From an uncultured bacterium (lineage in GTDB: Bacteria; Bipolaricaulota; Bipolaricaulia; UBA7950; UBA9294), in contig CAIOGO010000014.1 of assembly GCA_903857865.1 (NCBI GenBank), positions 1 to 64,000 of the forward strand: a DNA stretch of 64,000 nt. Direction: 5' to 3'. Position numbers and translations under genes: made by a program. Position 1 is the stretch's first letter. Every line of letters begins with the position of its first letter. Shown here piece by piece: positions 8,688 through 16,950 of the stretch. The notes beneath the pieces were generated by a model, which saw only the letters and a list, made by a program, of their open reading frames with translations, was not told the origin of the DNA and made no database searches.

Positions 8688-9181
8688 TGAACCGCCCCGG
8701 CTTTTCCGGAGGCTCCACTACCTGAGTCCGCCGACTATCCGATCCAAGATGCCAACCGATACAGTTTTCATGTCAACCGCCGGGAGTTCGAAAGTTGTCC
8801 AATAGGGCGTAGAAGCGGGATGGGCGTGCGTGCCCATCCCGCTTCTACCCTCGGCGGTGAGAGCCTGTCGGAGTTCGCGAACGCGAACTCCCTACCTGTC
8901 CAAGGGACAGGCGCTGTCCAAAGAGCATAGGGTGGCCTCTGGACGGCCCAAGTTACGAATCCTGTCGGGCGTATAGAAGAGCCTTCTGAAGGGCCTTTGC
9001 TCGCGGGGCCTGACAGTAGGGCCTAGCCGCCTGGGCCGCACTTTGAGAGAAACCCATCGATCACTCTGGGAACTCCGATGTCGGCGTTCGAATCCTCCAC
9101 CCGGGAGCAGAAGACGCTGACGGGGCGTCCAGCGCGTTCACCTGTCACTGGGAATGCGAAAGGTGTCCAAGAGCAAGACGT
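8688..9181 (+). repeat. Dispersed repeat, copy E (long form) with a degenerate second end
   Basis: The longest copy. After GGAGTTCGAAAGTTGTCCAA it has 162 bp inserted between GGGCGTA at 8805-8811 and 8967-8973. The insert opens with a 16-bp stem (8810-8825 with 8832-8847), then GAGTTCGCG/CGCGAACTC and CCTGTCC/GGACAGG hairpins plus extra stem sequence absent from copy B. The copy ends with GCGTTCGAATCCTCCACC near 9101. A degenerate second end (GCGAAAGGTGTCCA) lies at 9150-9181, beside the aminotransferase stop. Confidence 0.85.
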
Positions 9182-9205
9182 ACTCATTTGGCCGCCGACC
9201 TGCCC

Positions 9206-10372
9206 CTAGCGCGACAAGGCGCGTTGCGCGGCTGCGACTCCGGCCCCCAACTCGAATCGGTGCCCCGCTTCCTGCAGACCCGTCTCGAGCGCGCCGAGAG
9301 TTCCGAGGATGGCCGCCGCCCGAATCGCCCCCATGTGTCCAATGCGGAAGTAGCGGTCCTTGATCTCGCTGTGCAGTCCCCCCGCGACGGTCACGCCCGC
9401 GCGGCCGATCGCCGCGAGGAGGGCCGGGCCCGAGACGCCGTCGGGGTAGTAGCAGGCTGTGAGGGTGTTCGCTCGGGCCTTTTCGCCTAGAGGAAGTTGG
9501 CGGAGGCCGATCGCGTCGACCCCTGCTCTGAAAGCCCCGCCCAGCAGGGCATGACGCGCGAACCGCGGGGCTAATCCTTCGTCGAGGATTCGGCCGAGAC
9601 TCACGCCGAGCGCGACGACGAGGTTCACGGCCGGGGTCCCGAAGTAACTCGGCTGGCGTGCCTCGTAGGACTGCATGATTGGAAGCCACTTCCCCCAATC
9701 GGCGTAGTAGCTTCGTACGGGCACGCGCCGAGCGGCGAACGCGTCGACCGCAGCGGGACTTGCCACGAGAAGGGCCAGCCCAGGAGGAACCCCGATCGCC
9801 TTCTGCGAGGCGGTAAGCACGACGTCCAATCCCCATGCCTCCTGCTGGATCTCCTCCGCAGCGACAGAGCAGACACCGTCGACGACGGTGAGGACCCCGT
9901 GCCGTCGGCCGAGGTCGCCGAGCGGTTCAAGGGGCATGCGCACGGCAGTCGAGGTGTCCACGTGCGTCACCGTAAGGAGTTTGAACCGCCGCCGCCTCAG
10001 CTCGTCTTCGACGCGATCCGGCTCGACGACGCCACCGAGCGGGGCCCGCAGGACCGTGACCTCGGCGCCGTGCCGGCTGAGCAGATCCTCGAACCGATCG
10101 CCGAACACGCCTGTACTGATCACGAGGGCCCGATCTCCAGGCACGACCAGGTTCGCCCCCGCGAGTTCCATGGCGAACGTCCCCGAGCCCGCCACCACCA
10201 GCGGTTGGCCTGAGGGGCACTGCCACACGGCGCGCATCCTCTCGAGCGCCCGGCCGAAGACTTCGATGAACACGGGCGCGACGTGGCTCGTCGTTGGGGC
10301 TCCTAGGGCCTGCAGCACCTCGGGTTCGAAGTCGACAGGTCCAGGGATCATCAAGAGCTCATGCCCTCTCAT
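9206..10372 (-). CDS. Class V aminotransferase, alanine/serine-glyoxylate type (AGXT-like)
   Basis: 388 residues, PLP fold type I. It begins MRGHELLMIPGPVDF, the usual IPGP start of alanine-glyoxylate and serine-glyoxylate aminotransferases. The PLP region has GSGTFAMEL near 62-70, an aspartate in TVVDGVCSV and the Schiff-base lysine K191 in TASQKAIGVPPGLA. ATG 10372 is preceded by GGAGAGGAGGG; longer readings overlap the upstream gene further. It overlaps the 3' end of the aldolase gene by 14 bp, so the two are cotranslated. It probably turns glyoxylate into glycine, with alanine or serine as donor. Confidence 0.85.
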   Translation of the reverse strand: MRGHELLMIPGPVDFEPEVLQALGAPTTSHVAPVFIEVFGRALERMRAVWQCPSGQPLVVAGSGTFAMELAGANLVVPGDRALVISTGVFGDRFEDLLSRHGAEVTVLRAPLGGVVEPDRVEDELRRRRFKLLTVTHVDTSTAVRMPLEPLGDLGRRHGVLTVVDGVCSVAAEEIQQEAWGLDVVLTASQKAIGVPPGLALLVASPAAVDAFAARRVPVRSYYADWGKWLPIMQSYEARQPSYFGTPAVNLVVALGVSLGRILDEGLAPRFARHALLGGAFRAGVDAIGLRQLPLGEKARANTLTACYYPDGVSGPALLAAIGRAGVTVAGGLHSEIKDRYFRIGHMGAIRAAAILGTLGALETGLQEAGHRFELGAGVAAAQRALSR

Positions 10373-11297
10373 GGTGTCCGCCCTCCTCTCCGGGCCACTC
10401 CGCAAGGCCTGCCTTCTCGAGAATCTGGCGGAGCTCGGCCACGTGAGCGTCGGCCAGTCCCGCAAGCGGCGGCCGAACCGGGCCGCCGTAGAGACCGAGC
10501 AAGTCCATCGCCTTCTTAAGCCCCGGCACGCCCCAGCGGCTCGTCACGGCCGCGTTCAACGGAATCATCCGAAGCTGCAGCTCGCTCGCCCCGACCCGGT
10601 CTCCGGCGAGAAACCGCTCCTGGATCTCCAAGCACTCGCGCGGCGCGATATTGGCCAGGGCGAGGACTCCTCCGGCGGCACCCACCGAGAGTGCCGGGAG
10701 GAAGAACCCCCCTGATCCTGCGAGCACCGTGAACGCCTCGCCGAGGCGCTGCGTGATCGCGCCCAGCTTGGTGACGTCTCCGCCCGAGTCCTTGATTCCG
10801 ACAATGTTCGTGTGGCCCGCGATCGCTGCGATGGTCTCGATGTCGAGGTCGATTCCCGTACATGCCGGCATGTTGTAGATCAAGACCGGAATCTTCGAGG
10901 CATCGGCGACGGCGTGGTAGTGGCACCGGAAGACGTCCCGCGTCATCTGCGCGCGGTAGTAAGATGGCGTGAGGACAAGGGCCGCGTCGGCGCCCAGACG
11001 CGACGCCCGCGCCGTCAGCTCGATCGTTGCGCGCGTCGACTGGCAACCGGTCCCCGCGATGAGCAGCCGGTCGTCAGGGATGCCGTCGCGGGCCACCTCA
11101 AGGACGTGCGCCCGCTCCTCAAGGTCGAGAAGCGCCGCCTCGCCGTTCGTGCCAAGGACCACGTACCCGCGCAAGGCAAAGCGATTCCAGTGCTGCAGGT
11201 TCGCGACAAGTGCGCGCGCGTCGACCGCACCGCCCGCGTCGAACGGCGTGGGAATCGGTGGGAAGACACCCGCCAGCCCAAGCGCCACCTCTTCCAT
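10359..11297 (-). CDS. DapA-superfamily aldolase resembling 4-hydroxy-2-oxoglutarate aldolase (HOGA1)
   Basis: 312 residues, class I TIM-barrel aldolase. Landmarks are GVFPPIPTPF, VVLGTNGEAALL, Y141 in LIYNMPACTGIDL and Schiff-base K169 in IVGIKDSGGDVTKLG. The segments GTNGE, AGTGCQSTRATIE, GLKKAMDLLGLYGGP and NAAVTSRWGVPG follow vertebrate HOGA1 more closely than DapA, as I recall those sequences. HOGA1 splits 4-hydroxy-2-oxoglutarate into pyruvate and glyoxylate, which fits the downstream AGXT-like gene. ATG 11297 follows GGGAGGG closely; a GTG at 11357 with GGAGAG is an alternative start. Confidence 0.8.
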   Translation of the reverse strand: MEEVALGLAGVFPPIPTPFDAGGAVDARALVANLQHWNRFALRGYVVLGTNGEAALLDLEERAHVLEVARDGIPDDRLLIAGTGCQSTRATIELTARASRLGADAALVLTPSYYRAQMTRDVFRCHYHAVADASKIPVLIYNMPACTGIDLDIETIAAIAGHTNIVGIKDSGGDVTKLGAITQRLGEAFTVLAGSGGFFLPALSVGAAGGVLALANIAPRECLEIQERFLAGDRVGASELQLRMIPLNAAVTSRWGVPGLKKAMDLLGLYGGPVRPPLAGLADAHVAELRQILEKAGLAEWPGEEGGHHERA

Positions 11298-12178
11298 CCC
11301 TCCCTGCACGCCTCGCGCCCGACCACGTTTCGCGGCGCGACCGAGGTCTTCGTTCACGATTGACTCTCCGCACGCCCCCGGCTCTAGGTACCCCCGTGAG
11401 TCTACACACCCAGCAGAACAGAGACCAGTCCCGGCCAAGAGCAAGAACCTGTCGCCAAGAAGACGGTCTCCAGCGAGCGCTGACATCGGCGCGAGCCGAG
11501 TCAAACCATCACCCACAGGACTTCCTGAATGGCCGGATGACGGGGGCGACATTCCAACACGATCAAGCGGTATCTCCGAAGAGCCCGCTGCCCCCAGCAG
11601 CCACACCTCCGCCACCACTACTCTACCTCAACGGAGGCGTCCCGTCCCTGCACGGAAACAAATGCTAGAGCCCGCCACGCCCCATTGGACAACTCTCGAA
11701 CTCTCAGCCATGGGTGAACCCGCTCCATGCCTCGTCAACGTCCTCTGCGCCTCGGAGTGGAGGACAATCTTGGGACTCTGCCGCCTCGACTGATGGAGGA
11801 GATCGCGGAGCTTTCGGTGTGGCGAATCGGCGAGTTGTAGCGAACTGCGTCTCGAGCCGTCTCCGAGACGATGCAGTACGGGGAGCCTTCATGCGGCAGT
11901 GGTGGGCAGCTCGCGTCCACTGCTAACCGCTTCCGCCGCGTAGTCGGACGCGGCGGGGGGGCTTGTGGTATGGGAGGCGGCGCCCATGAAGCGGGATGGC
12001 GTGGGCGTCTCGTACGTTGCGTTAGCCTACGCGGCCACTCACCTTGAGGAGTCGGGTATTCCGTGCGCTATGGTGAGCGACTTGGTGCAGCGGAGAGGAC
12101 CCGCGACGCATCTCGAGGAGGAGGGGGGCCTTGAGCGAGTACAATTCCGTCGTTCAAACGGAAGCGGGAGGGGACCTC
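11298..12178. other. Gene-poor interval with one inverted repeat end
   Basis: No convincing gene is seen in about 880 bp. Long plus-strand frames across 11298-11793 are shadows of the aldolase gene and its leader. At 11671-11709 there is a minus-strand copy of the dispersed-repeat end. From about 11985 a frame starting MKRDGVGVSYVALAY after GGGAGGCGG runs into the nitroreductase region, but it resembles nothing known and uses a frame overlapping the real gene. The nitroreductase ribosome-binding site closes the interval. Confidence 0.5.
11671..11709 (-). repeat. Solo, inverted end of the dispersed repeat
   Basis: Read on the minus strand, this is GAGAGTTCGAGAGTTGTCCA followed by ATGGGGCGT, matching the conserved GGAGTTCGAAAGTTGTCCAA-TAGGGCGT end of copies A-E. 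No other part of the element is recognisable here. It is the only copy found in this orientation. Confidence 0.7.
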
Positions 12179-12754
12179 ATGAGGAAAGAAGCCCAGACTC
12201 GAATTCTGGAAGCGATCATGACTCGCCGGAGCGTGCGCCACTACTTGGCCCGTCCGGTGGACGGCGAGACCGTCGCGGCGCTGCTCGAGAGCGCGCGACT
12301 TGCGCCGTCAGGGAGCAACACCCAGCCCTGGCACTTCGTCGTGATCCGCTCCGAGACAGGGCGACGAAACCTGGTCAGCGTCTGCCACGACCAGAAGTGG
12401 ATGCTCGAGGCGCCGGTCCTCGTGGCCTGCGTGGCCGACGTGCGGTCGCGGATCAAGGACGACTCGCCCCTCTCACTCTCGGAAACGAGCCCCGAGTTTG
12501 AGGTGAAGCAGATCATCCGGGACACGGCAATCGCAGCTGAACACCTCGTCCTCCAGGCGCAGTCGATGGGGCTCTCGACGTGCTGGATTGGCCGGTTCAA
12601 GCAGGAGCGGATTCGGGGGGCTCTCCGGATCCCTTCGGACAAGTACGTGGTTGCCGTGATCACCGTGGGGTACTCCGACGACCAGCCTGAGTCCAGGCCG
12701 CGCAAGCCGCTGGACGAGATGGTTCACTTCGAGACGTGGGGCGGTCAGCCATAG
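12179..12754 (+). CDS. Nitroreductase-family FMN oxidoreductase
   Basis: 191 residues. The N-terminal TRRSVRHYLARPV (phosphate-binding RRSVR) and LAPSGSNTQPWHFVVI are the FMN-binding signatures; the C-terminal half has IAAEHLVLQAQSMGLSTCWIG. Such flavoproteins reduce nitro groups, quinones or other acceptors with NAD(P)H; the physiological substrate cannot be told. ATG 12179 is chosen because GGGAGGGG lies 6 nt upstream; the reading frame is open further upstream but without a ribosome-binding site. Probably monocistronic. Confidence 0.88.
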   Translation: MRKEAQTRILEAIMTRRSVRHYLARPVDGETVAALLESARLAPSGSNTQPWHFVVIRSETGRRNLVSVCHDQKWMLEAPVLVACVADVRSRIKDDSPLSLSETSPEFEVKQIIRDTAIAAEHLVLQAQSMGLSTCWIGRFKQERIRGALRIPSDKYVVAVITVGYSDDQPESRPRKPLDEMVHFETWGGQP

Positions 12755-12882
12755 CGGGGACGAGGCTCTCAGCTTGGGTTGGCGGCGCCTTGGGGCTGCC
12801 GTTCAAGACGAGGACGGAGACAGTGGGCCCCGTTCGCAAGCTCGTTGGGGCGTACCAGACGGGACTACTCACGAAAAGGGCG

Positions 12883-12914
12883 TCCGGTTCGGAAGTAGTC
12901 CACCAAGACGCAGT
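12883..12914 (+). repeat. Solo end of the dispersed repeat
   Basis: GGTTCGGAAGTAGTCCACCA followed by AGACGCAGTGGAC matches the right-hand end variant of copy C (TTCGGAAGTAGTCCACTACG). It lies in the 360-bp interval between the nitroreductase and the next gene, which otherwise contains nothing recognisable apart from the GAGG ribosome-binding site near 13111. Confidence 0.6.
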
Positions 12915-13118
12915 GGACAAGCCTTACGAAGTACACCTGCTCTTGAGGGCCGAGGGAACGGGATGCCCCGCTTGATGCTTCGTGCGTAGGAATCTCCGTA
13001 CCGCACTGAGGATCGGCGTTGTTGGCGCCCGAATTCCGTAGACTCTTGCCCTCTCGCTTGACCGACTCCCAGTGTCCACTGTAGGCTCAGCGGACAACGT
13101 CGCGTGAATCGAGGACCG

Positions 13119-14237
13119 ATGAACCGGACCATGTGTCGAACGCTCGTCGTGATTCTTCTTGCGGCTTCCCTTCCTGTTGTCGCCCAGCAAGGAACTCTCT
13201 CGATTTGTGACTACGAGCCCCCGGAGAGCCGGATCTCCGATCTCGGCATTCAAGGTTCGTTCAACTGGTCCGACGGCCCGTATGCTGACGGCCGCAACCG
13301 CGCCCTCTCTGCGAGCCTCGTCGCCGATTACCAAGGGCTGTTCTCGTCCGAGGCATTCGGGCGGGTTCTCAATGCCCATACTGAGGTTCTTGGAACCAAC
13401 GATGGGTGGACCGCCGATCTATCCGCGGCGGGAAGTCTGCGGACGTTCCTCACAGGCAATCTATTCGGCGTCGGTGTCGTCGGCCTCGACGCGTCCACCC
13501 GGACCGGTCTCGGGGTTGACCTGACCGGCGGCGTCGGTACCGGACGTTTTCGTGACGTCAGCCCTCTCGCACAGGCGATCCGGATCCAGGACGCCCTGCT
13601 TGACATAGGAGAGCTGCAGGCCCCGGCAGCCAACGATACGTTGCTCGACTTGGCGCAGATCCTCGGCGAGGACGGTCCCACCGACGATGAGAAGGTGGTC
13701 CGTTTGGCCGAACGGCTGGTCGCGACAGAGCTTGTCCCCAGCAATAAGATCGGCATCCGCGGGCTGCTGGCCATCGAGGAGATCCTCCAGTCAGGTGCTG
13801 AGGCGCGACTCTGCGGCCGCGACGTACAGGCGCGCCTCGGCGCCTCGGCGATCCTGCTTCCCGAGTTCAGCCTCGCGGCGACGGGAATCCTCCTCGTGCG
13901 CTTTGCAGCCGTCCCGGATCCGGTTTCCCAGTTCGATTCCAGCGCCCAGGCGAAGTTCCGCCTGGCTCGGCCCGAAGAGATGAGTATCGAGGCCAATGTG
14001 TCGTACGTACGGCTTTTGCCGGACGGGTGGACCGCGCGGGCCAGCTGTCGAATGTCCATCGACCGCATGTGGACCGTGCCTGACGCAACCGTCGTCTCCT
14101 ACGCCGCTTCCGGGAGTCTGACGACGAAGGTCTTCGGCTCCGTCGGGCTGAGCCTGGTCGGCAACGCCCAGTACACCACCGGTGACGAGGCGATGACTCT
14201 CTCTCTGGCCGTTCACCTGGAGGCGGATCTCTTCTGA
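13119..14237 (+). CDS. Secreted / outer-membrane-like protein of an ABC exporter operon
   Basis: 372 residues with a signal peptide (MNRTMCRTLVVILLAASLPVVAQQ, cleavage near VAQ). The mature part has long alternating beta-strand stretches (ALSASLVADYQG; FSLAATGILLVRF; SIEANVSYVRLLPDGW) and ends VHLEADLF, with a terminal Phe as in many outer-membrane barrels. A central helical stretch (about 150-230) may be a plug or loop. ATG 13119 follows GAGG at 13111. Its stop TGA overlaps the ATG of the ABC ATPase gene by one base, so it belongs to that operon. No named family recognised. Confidence 0.7.
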   Translation: MNRTMCRTLVVILLAASLPVVAQQGTLSICDYEPPESRISDLGIQGSFNWSDGPYADGRNRALSASLVADYQGLFSSEAFGRVLNAHTEVLGTNDGWTADLSAAGSLRTFLTGNLFGVGVVGLDASTRTGLGVDLTGGVGTGRFRDVSPLAQAIRIQDALLDIGELQAPAANDTLLDLAQILGEDGPTDDEKVVRLAERLVATELVPSNKIGIRGLLAIEEILQSGAEARLCGRDVQARLGASAILLPEFSLAATGILLVRFAAVPDPVSQFDSSAQAKFRLARPEEMSIEANVSYVRLLPDGWTARASCRMSIDRMWTVPDATVVSYAASGSLTTKVFGSVGLSLVGNAQYTTGDEAMTLSLAVHLEADLF

Positions 14238-14974
14238 TGGCCGAGGAGCAAGTCGTTCGCGCCGAGGGACTTCGAAAGCTGTTCGGGAAGCATGCCGCGC
14301 TGGACGGTCTCAGCCTGTCCGTGCCGCAAGGGCAGCTGTACGGACTCGCCGGTCCGAACGGGGCCGGCAAGACGACGCTCATTCGGACGCTGTGCGGCCT
14401 GCTTCGCCCGGACGAAGGCACGGCGTACCTCCTCGGCTGGCGCATGCCAAACACTCGAGTCCGATCTCAACTCGGCTACATGCCGCAGGACTTCGCTGTC
14501 TATGACGACCTGAGCGTCATGCAGAACCTCGAGTTCTTCGGTGAGCTCTATGGCCTTCGCCGAGCTCACGTGCTCGGGCGCGCGAACGAATTGCTCGACC
14601 TCGTCCAGTTGAGCGACCGCAAGCGACAGCGCGTAGGCACCCTCTCCGGCGGCATGCGCCGGCGCGTCTCGCTCGCGATCAGCCTGCTGCACAAACCGCG
14701 GCTCGCGTTCCTCGACGAGCCGACCGCCGGGGTCGACCCCAAGCTTCGCCGTTCGTTCTGGGACTACTTCAGCGCGCTCGCCGAGCAAGGCGTCACTCTG
14801 GTTGTGACAACCCACCTGGTCGATGAAGCGCAACGCTGTCACATCGTCGGCTTTCTCATGGCCGGACGCCTTCTCACCCAGGGCACGCCGAGCGACATCC
14901 TCGCTCAGACCCGGACGACGAACCTCGATGACGCGTTCATCGCGCTACAGGAGCGCAATCAGGTGAGATCATGA
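14237..14974 (+). CDS. ABC-2 type exporter, ATP-binding subunit
   Basis: 245 residues. Walker [10 protein letters not shown] near residue 40, ABC signature LSGGMRRRVSLA, Walker B RLAFLDEPTAGVDP and an H-loop VVTTHLVDEA are all intact. The arrangement is typical of ABC-2 exporters of the CcmA/DrrA type, which move drugs, lipids or polysaccharide parts outward. It overlaps its upstream neighbour by one base and the downstream permease by 4 bp (ATGA), so all three are translationally coupled. Confidence 0.92.
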   Translation: MAEEQVVRAEGLRKLFGKHAALDGLSLSVPQGQLYGLAGPNGAGKTTLIRTLCGLLRPDEGTAYLLGWRMPNTRVRSQLGYMPQDFAVYDDLSVMQNLEFFGELYGLRRAHVLGRANELLDLVQLSDRKRQRVGTLSGGMRRRVSLAISLLHKPRLAFLDEPTAGVDPKLRRSFWDYFSALAEQGVTLVVTTHLVDEAQRCHIVGFLMAGRLLTQGTPSDILAQTRTTNLDDAFIALQERNQVRS

Positions 14975-16185
14975 CAAGTTTCGCCGTGATGAAGAACGTT
15001 CTTCGTCGGATTCTGCGCGACGTCCGAACCCTGGCATTGATCGTGATCCTGCCACTATTCTTCGTCCTCCTGTACGGGAACACATTCTCCGGCTCGTACT
15101 CTCACCTGAAGATCGTTGTCGTGAACGCAGACAACGGCCTCGCCTCCGTGCGCACCGCCGAGGTCGGCCGCGTGACCCTGGCCGTCAATCTGGCCTCGGA
15201 GTTCGTTGCCGCACTCGATCCGGGGACTTTCAGCGTCGTGACGGTTGACAACGCAGACGAGGCGCTCGCCACAGTTGGCGACGGCGTATGGGCTGCGCTT
15301 GTCTTCCCGAAGTCGTTCTCCAACACCGTGGTCAACGAGGCCGTGCGCGCCGGAGGGGCCCGTAACTTCGAGTTCGAAGGAAACAAGGTGACCGTCTTGC
15401 CTGGTGATCCGGTCGACGTACCCCTGACGACGCTGGCGATCGACGACTCCAACCCGCTCGTTGCTCAGGCGGTGCTCGCAGGGCTCGACGCCGCCTTTGC
15501 GAAGGTGCTTGACACCCAGCAGTCCTCATTGACCGTCAACTCGCTGCTCGACGTGCGCCCGCTGTACGAAGGCAAGATCAAGATGCTCGACTTCACTGCT
15601 CCAGGCATCATCGGCTTCGCGATGACCCTGATCACCATCATGCTGACCGCCATGGCGGTCGTTCGCGAGCGCACCGGCGGGACGTTGACGCGCATCCTGA
15701 TTGCACCGGTCAGCGCCTGGCAGGTCACCCTCGGCTACACGTTGGCATTCAGCCTGATCGCCATCTTCCAGGCCGCCGAGCTGTTCATCGCGTCGAGCTT
15801 GCTGTTCCATATTCGCTTCGTCGGGAGCCCGGTCGCCGTGGCTCTCGTCATCGTTCTGTTCGCCGTCGGCCTGCAGGGTATCGCAACCCTGATCTCGACC
15901 CTTTCAAAGAATGAAGCGCAGGCGATGCAGTTCGTGCTCTTCCTCTTGATCCCGTCCATCATGCTGAGCGGCGTCTTCTGGCCGCTCGAGTCCATGCCGG
16001 CGTCGATGCGGCCGTTCTCCTACGCCATTCCGCTCACCTACGCCAACTCGGCCCTCCGAAAGGTCATGCTGACCGGACACGGTCTGGGCGAACTGAGCTT
16101 CGAGCTCTCCGTCCTCGCCGCCATCGCCCTCTTTACTCTCTTCTTGAGTGTCCTGAGCATGCGGCGTCAGGCATACACCGCATGA
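14971..16185 (+). CDS. ABC-2 type exporter, permease subunit
   Basis: 404 residues. One N-terminal helix (about 20-40) is followed by a large extracytoplasmic domain (about 45-215). Five hydrophobic helices follow, starting IIGFAMTLITIMLTAMAVV, with the ABC-2 motif RERTGGTLTRILIAPVS. This is the YhgE/DrrB-like layout with a big periplasmic loop. It works with the ATPase encoded just upstream. The cargo is unknown; the first operon gene may be the envelope partner. No membrane-fusion protein is encoded alongside. Confidence 0.9.
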   Translation: MTSFAVMKNVLRRILRDVRTLALIVILPLFFVLLYGNTFSGSYSHLKIVVVNADNGLASVRTAEVGRVTLAVNLASEFVAALDPGTFSVVTVDNADEALATVGDGVWAALVFPKSFSNTVVNEAVRAGGARNFEFEGNKVTVLPGDPVDVPLTTLAIDDSNPLVAQAVLAGLDAAFAKVLDTQQSSLTVNSLLDVRPLYEGKIKMLDFTAPGIIGFAMTLITIMLTAMAVVRERTGGTLTRILIAPVSAWQVTLGYTLAFSLIAIFQAAELFIASSLLFHIRFVGSPVAVALVIVLFAVGLQGIATLISTLSKNEAQAMQFVLFLLIPSIMLSGVFWPLESMPASMRPFSYAIPLTYANSALRKVMLTGHGLGELSFELSVLAAIALFTLFLSVLSMRRQAYTA

Positions 16186-16371
16186 GTGACCGTTCCCTCT
16201 GAAGCCGGCGAGAGGCAGAGTTAGGATCCGAGTGCCTCTACGCCACTGAGCCGAGCAGGCCAGGAACTCTATCTCCTCCCGATTCGGCCAGACGGAAGTT
16301 CCAGAGCTGTCACCCTGATGGGTACCAGTCGAAAGTGGTCCCGTTGGATCACCCAGGTGGAGGATCCTCGA

Positions 16372-16404
16372 ACCGAGTTCGGAAGTAGCCCGCAAAGGCG
16401 TACC
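16372..16404 (+). repeat. Solo end of the dispersed repeat
   Basis: GAGTTCGGAAGTAGCCCGCA then AAGGCGTACC matches the repeat end. Immediately to its left GGTGGAGGATCCTCGAACC is close to an inverted copy of the GTTCGAATCCTCCAC block that closes copies B and E. No member of the family was found to the right of this point. The rest of 16186-16679 shows no gene. Confidence 0.6.
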
Positions 16405-16679
16405 GGTCAGGATCGTACCGAGAACCGACGCACGAAGGTTCATAGGTATGGTGATGTCAGGCATACTAGAACCTCACGCCCTCACTCCCCAGTGCGTTGA
16501 GGAGTCGCAAGGGAAGAGCATTCTGCCCTACTCCTCTTGCGCAATGTGTCGCGATGCGGTAAGCTCGCCCTGTTGTTGGCAGTCTGCAGTCGTTTTACTC
16601 TGGAGAACAGACTACTCTGAATCCCGTCTAGAACGCTCTGTCAGTACGAAATCCCCAACATGCAGGAGGTAAGAAGACC

Positions 16680-16892
16680 ATGGCAGATCGTCAAGTCGGT
16701 ACGGTCAAGTGGTTCAACGAGACCAAGGGATTTGGCTTCATTCAGCGCGAGCAGGGCGAAGATGTGTTTGTGCACTACAGCTCGATTCGCGGCGAAGGGT
16801 TCAAGTCGCTTAGCGAAGGCCAGAAGGTGGAGTTCACCCTCGGCCAGGGCCAGAAGGGTCCCCAGGCGAACGACGTCGTCGCCCTCCCGTAG
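16680..16892 (+). CDS. Cold-shock domain protein (CspA family)
   Basis: 70 residues, a complete single cold-shock domain. It has the [18 protein letters not shown]1 region and the [11 protein letters not shown]2 region, with the aromatic residues needed to bind single-stranded RNA or DNA. It acts as a cytoplasmic nucleic-acid chaperone. Start ATG 16680 lies 8 nt after CAGGAGGT. A strong terminator follows at 16919. About 490 bp of non-coding DNA lies upstream, so a long regulatory 5' leader is possible, but no defined element can be seen. Confidence 0.95.
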   Translation: MADRQVGTVKWFNETKGFGFIQREQGEDVFVHYSSIRGEGFKSLSEGQKVEFTLGQGQKGPQANDVVALP

Positions 16893-16918
16893 CACATAGG
16901 AGACGAACCAAAGACGAA

Positions 16919-16949
16919 GGCAGCAACCCTGTGGGGTTGCTGCCTTTTC
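16919..16949 (+). terminator. Rho-independent terminator after the cold-shock gene
   Basis: An 11-bp perfect stem, GGCAGCAACCC at 16919-16929 with GGGTTGCTGCC at 16934-16944, has a 4-nt TGTG loop and is followed by TTTTCT. It lies 26 bp after the csp stop codon. Confidence 0.9.
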
Positions 16950-16950
16950 T

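Noticed and set aside
519-9181. Integron attC sites or CRISPR array as explanation for the repeats
   Set aside because: No RYYYAAC/GTTRRRY ends, no integrase, and no short direct repeats with regular unique spacers.
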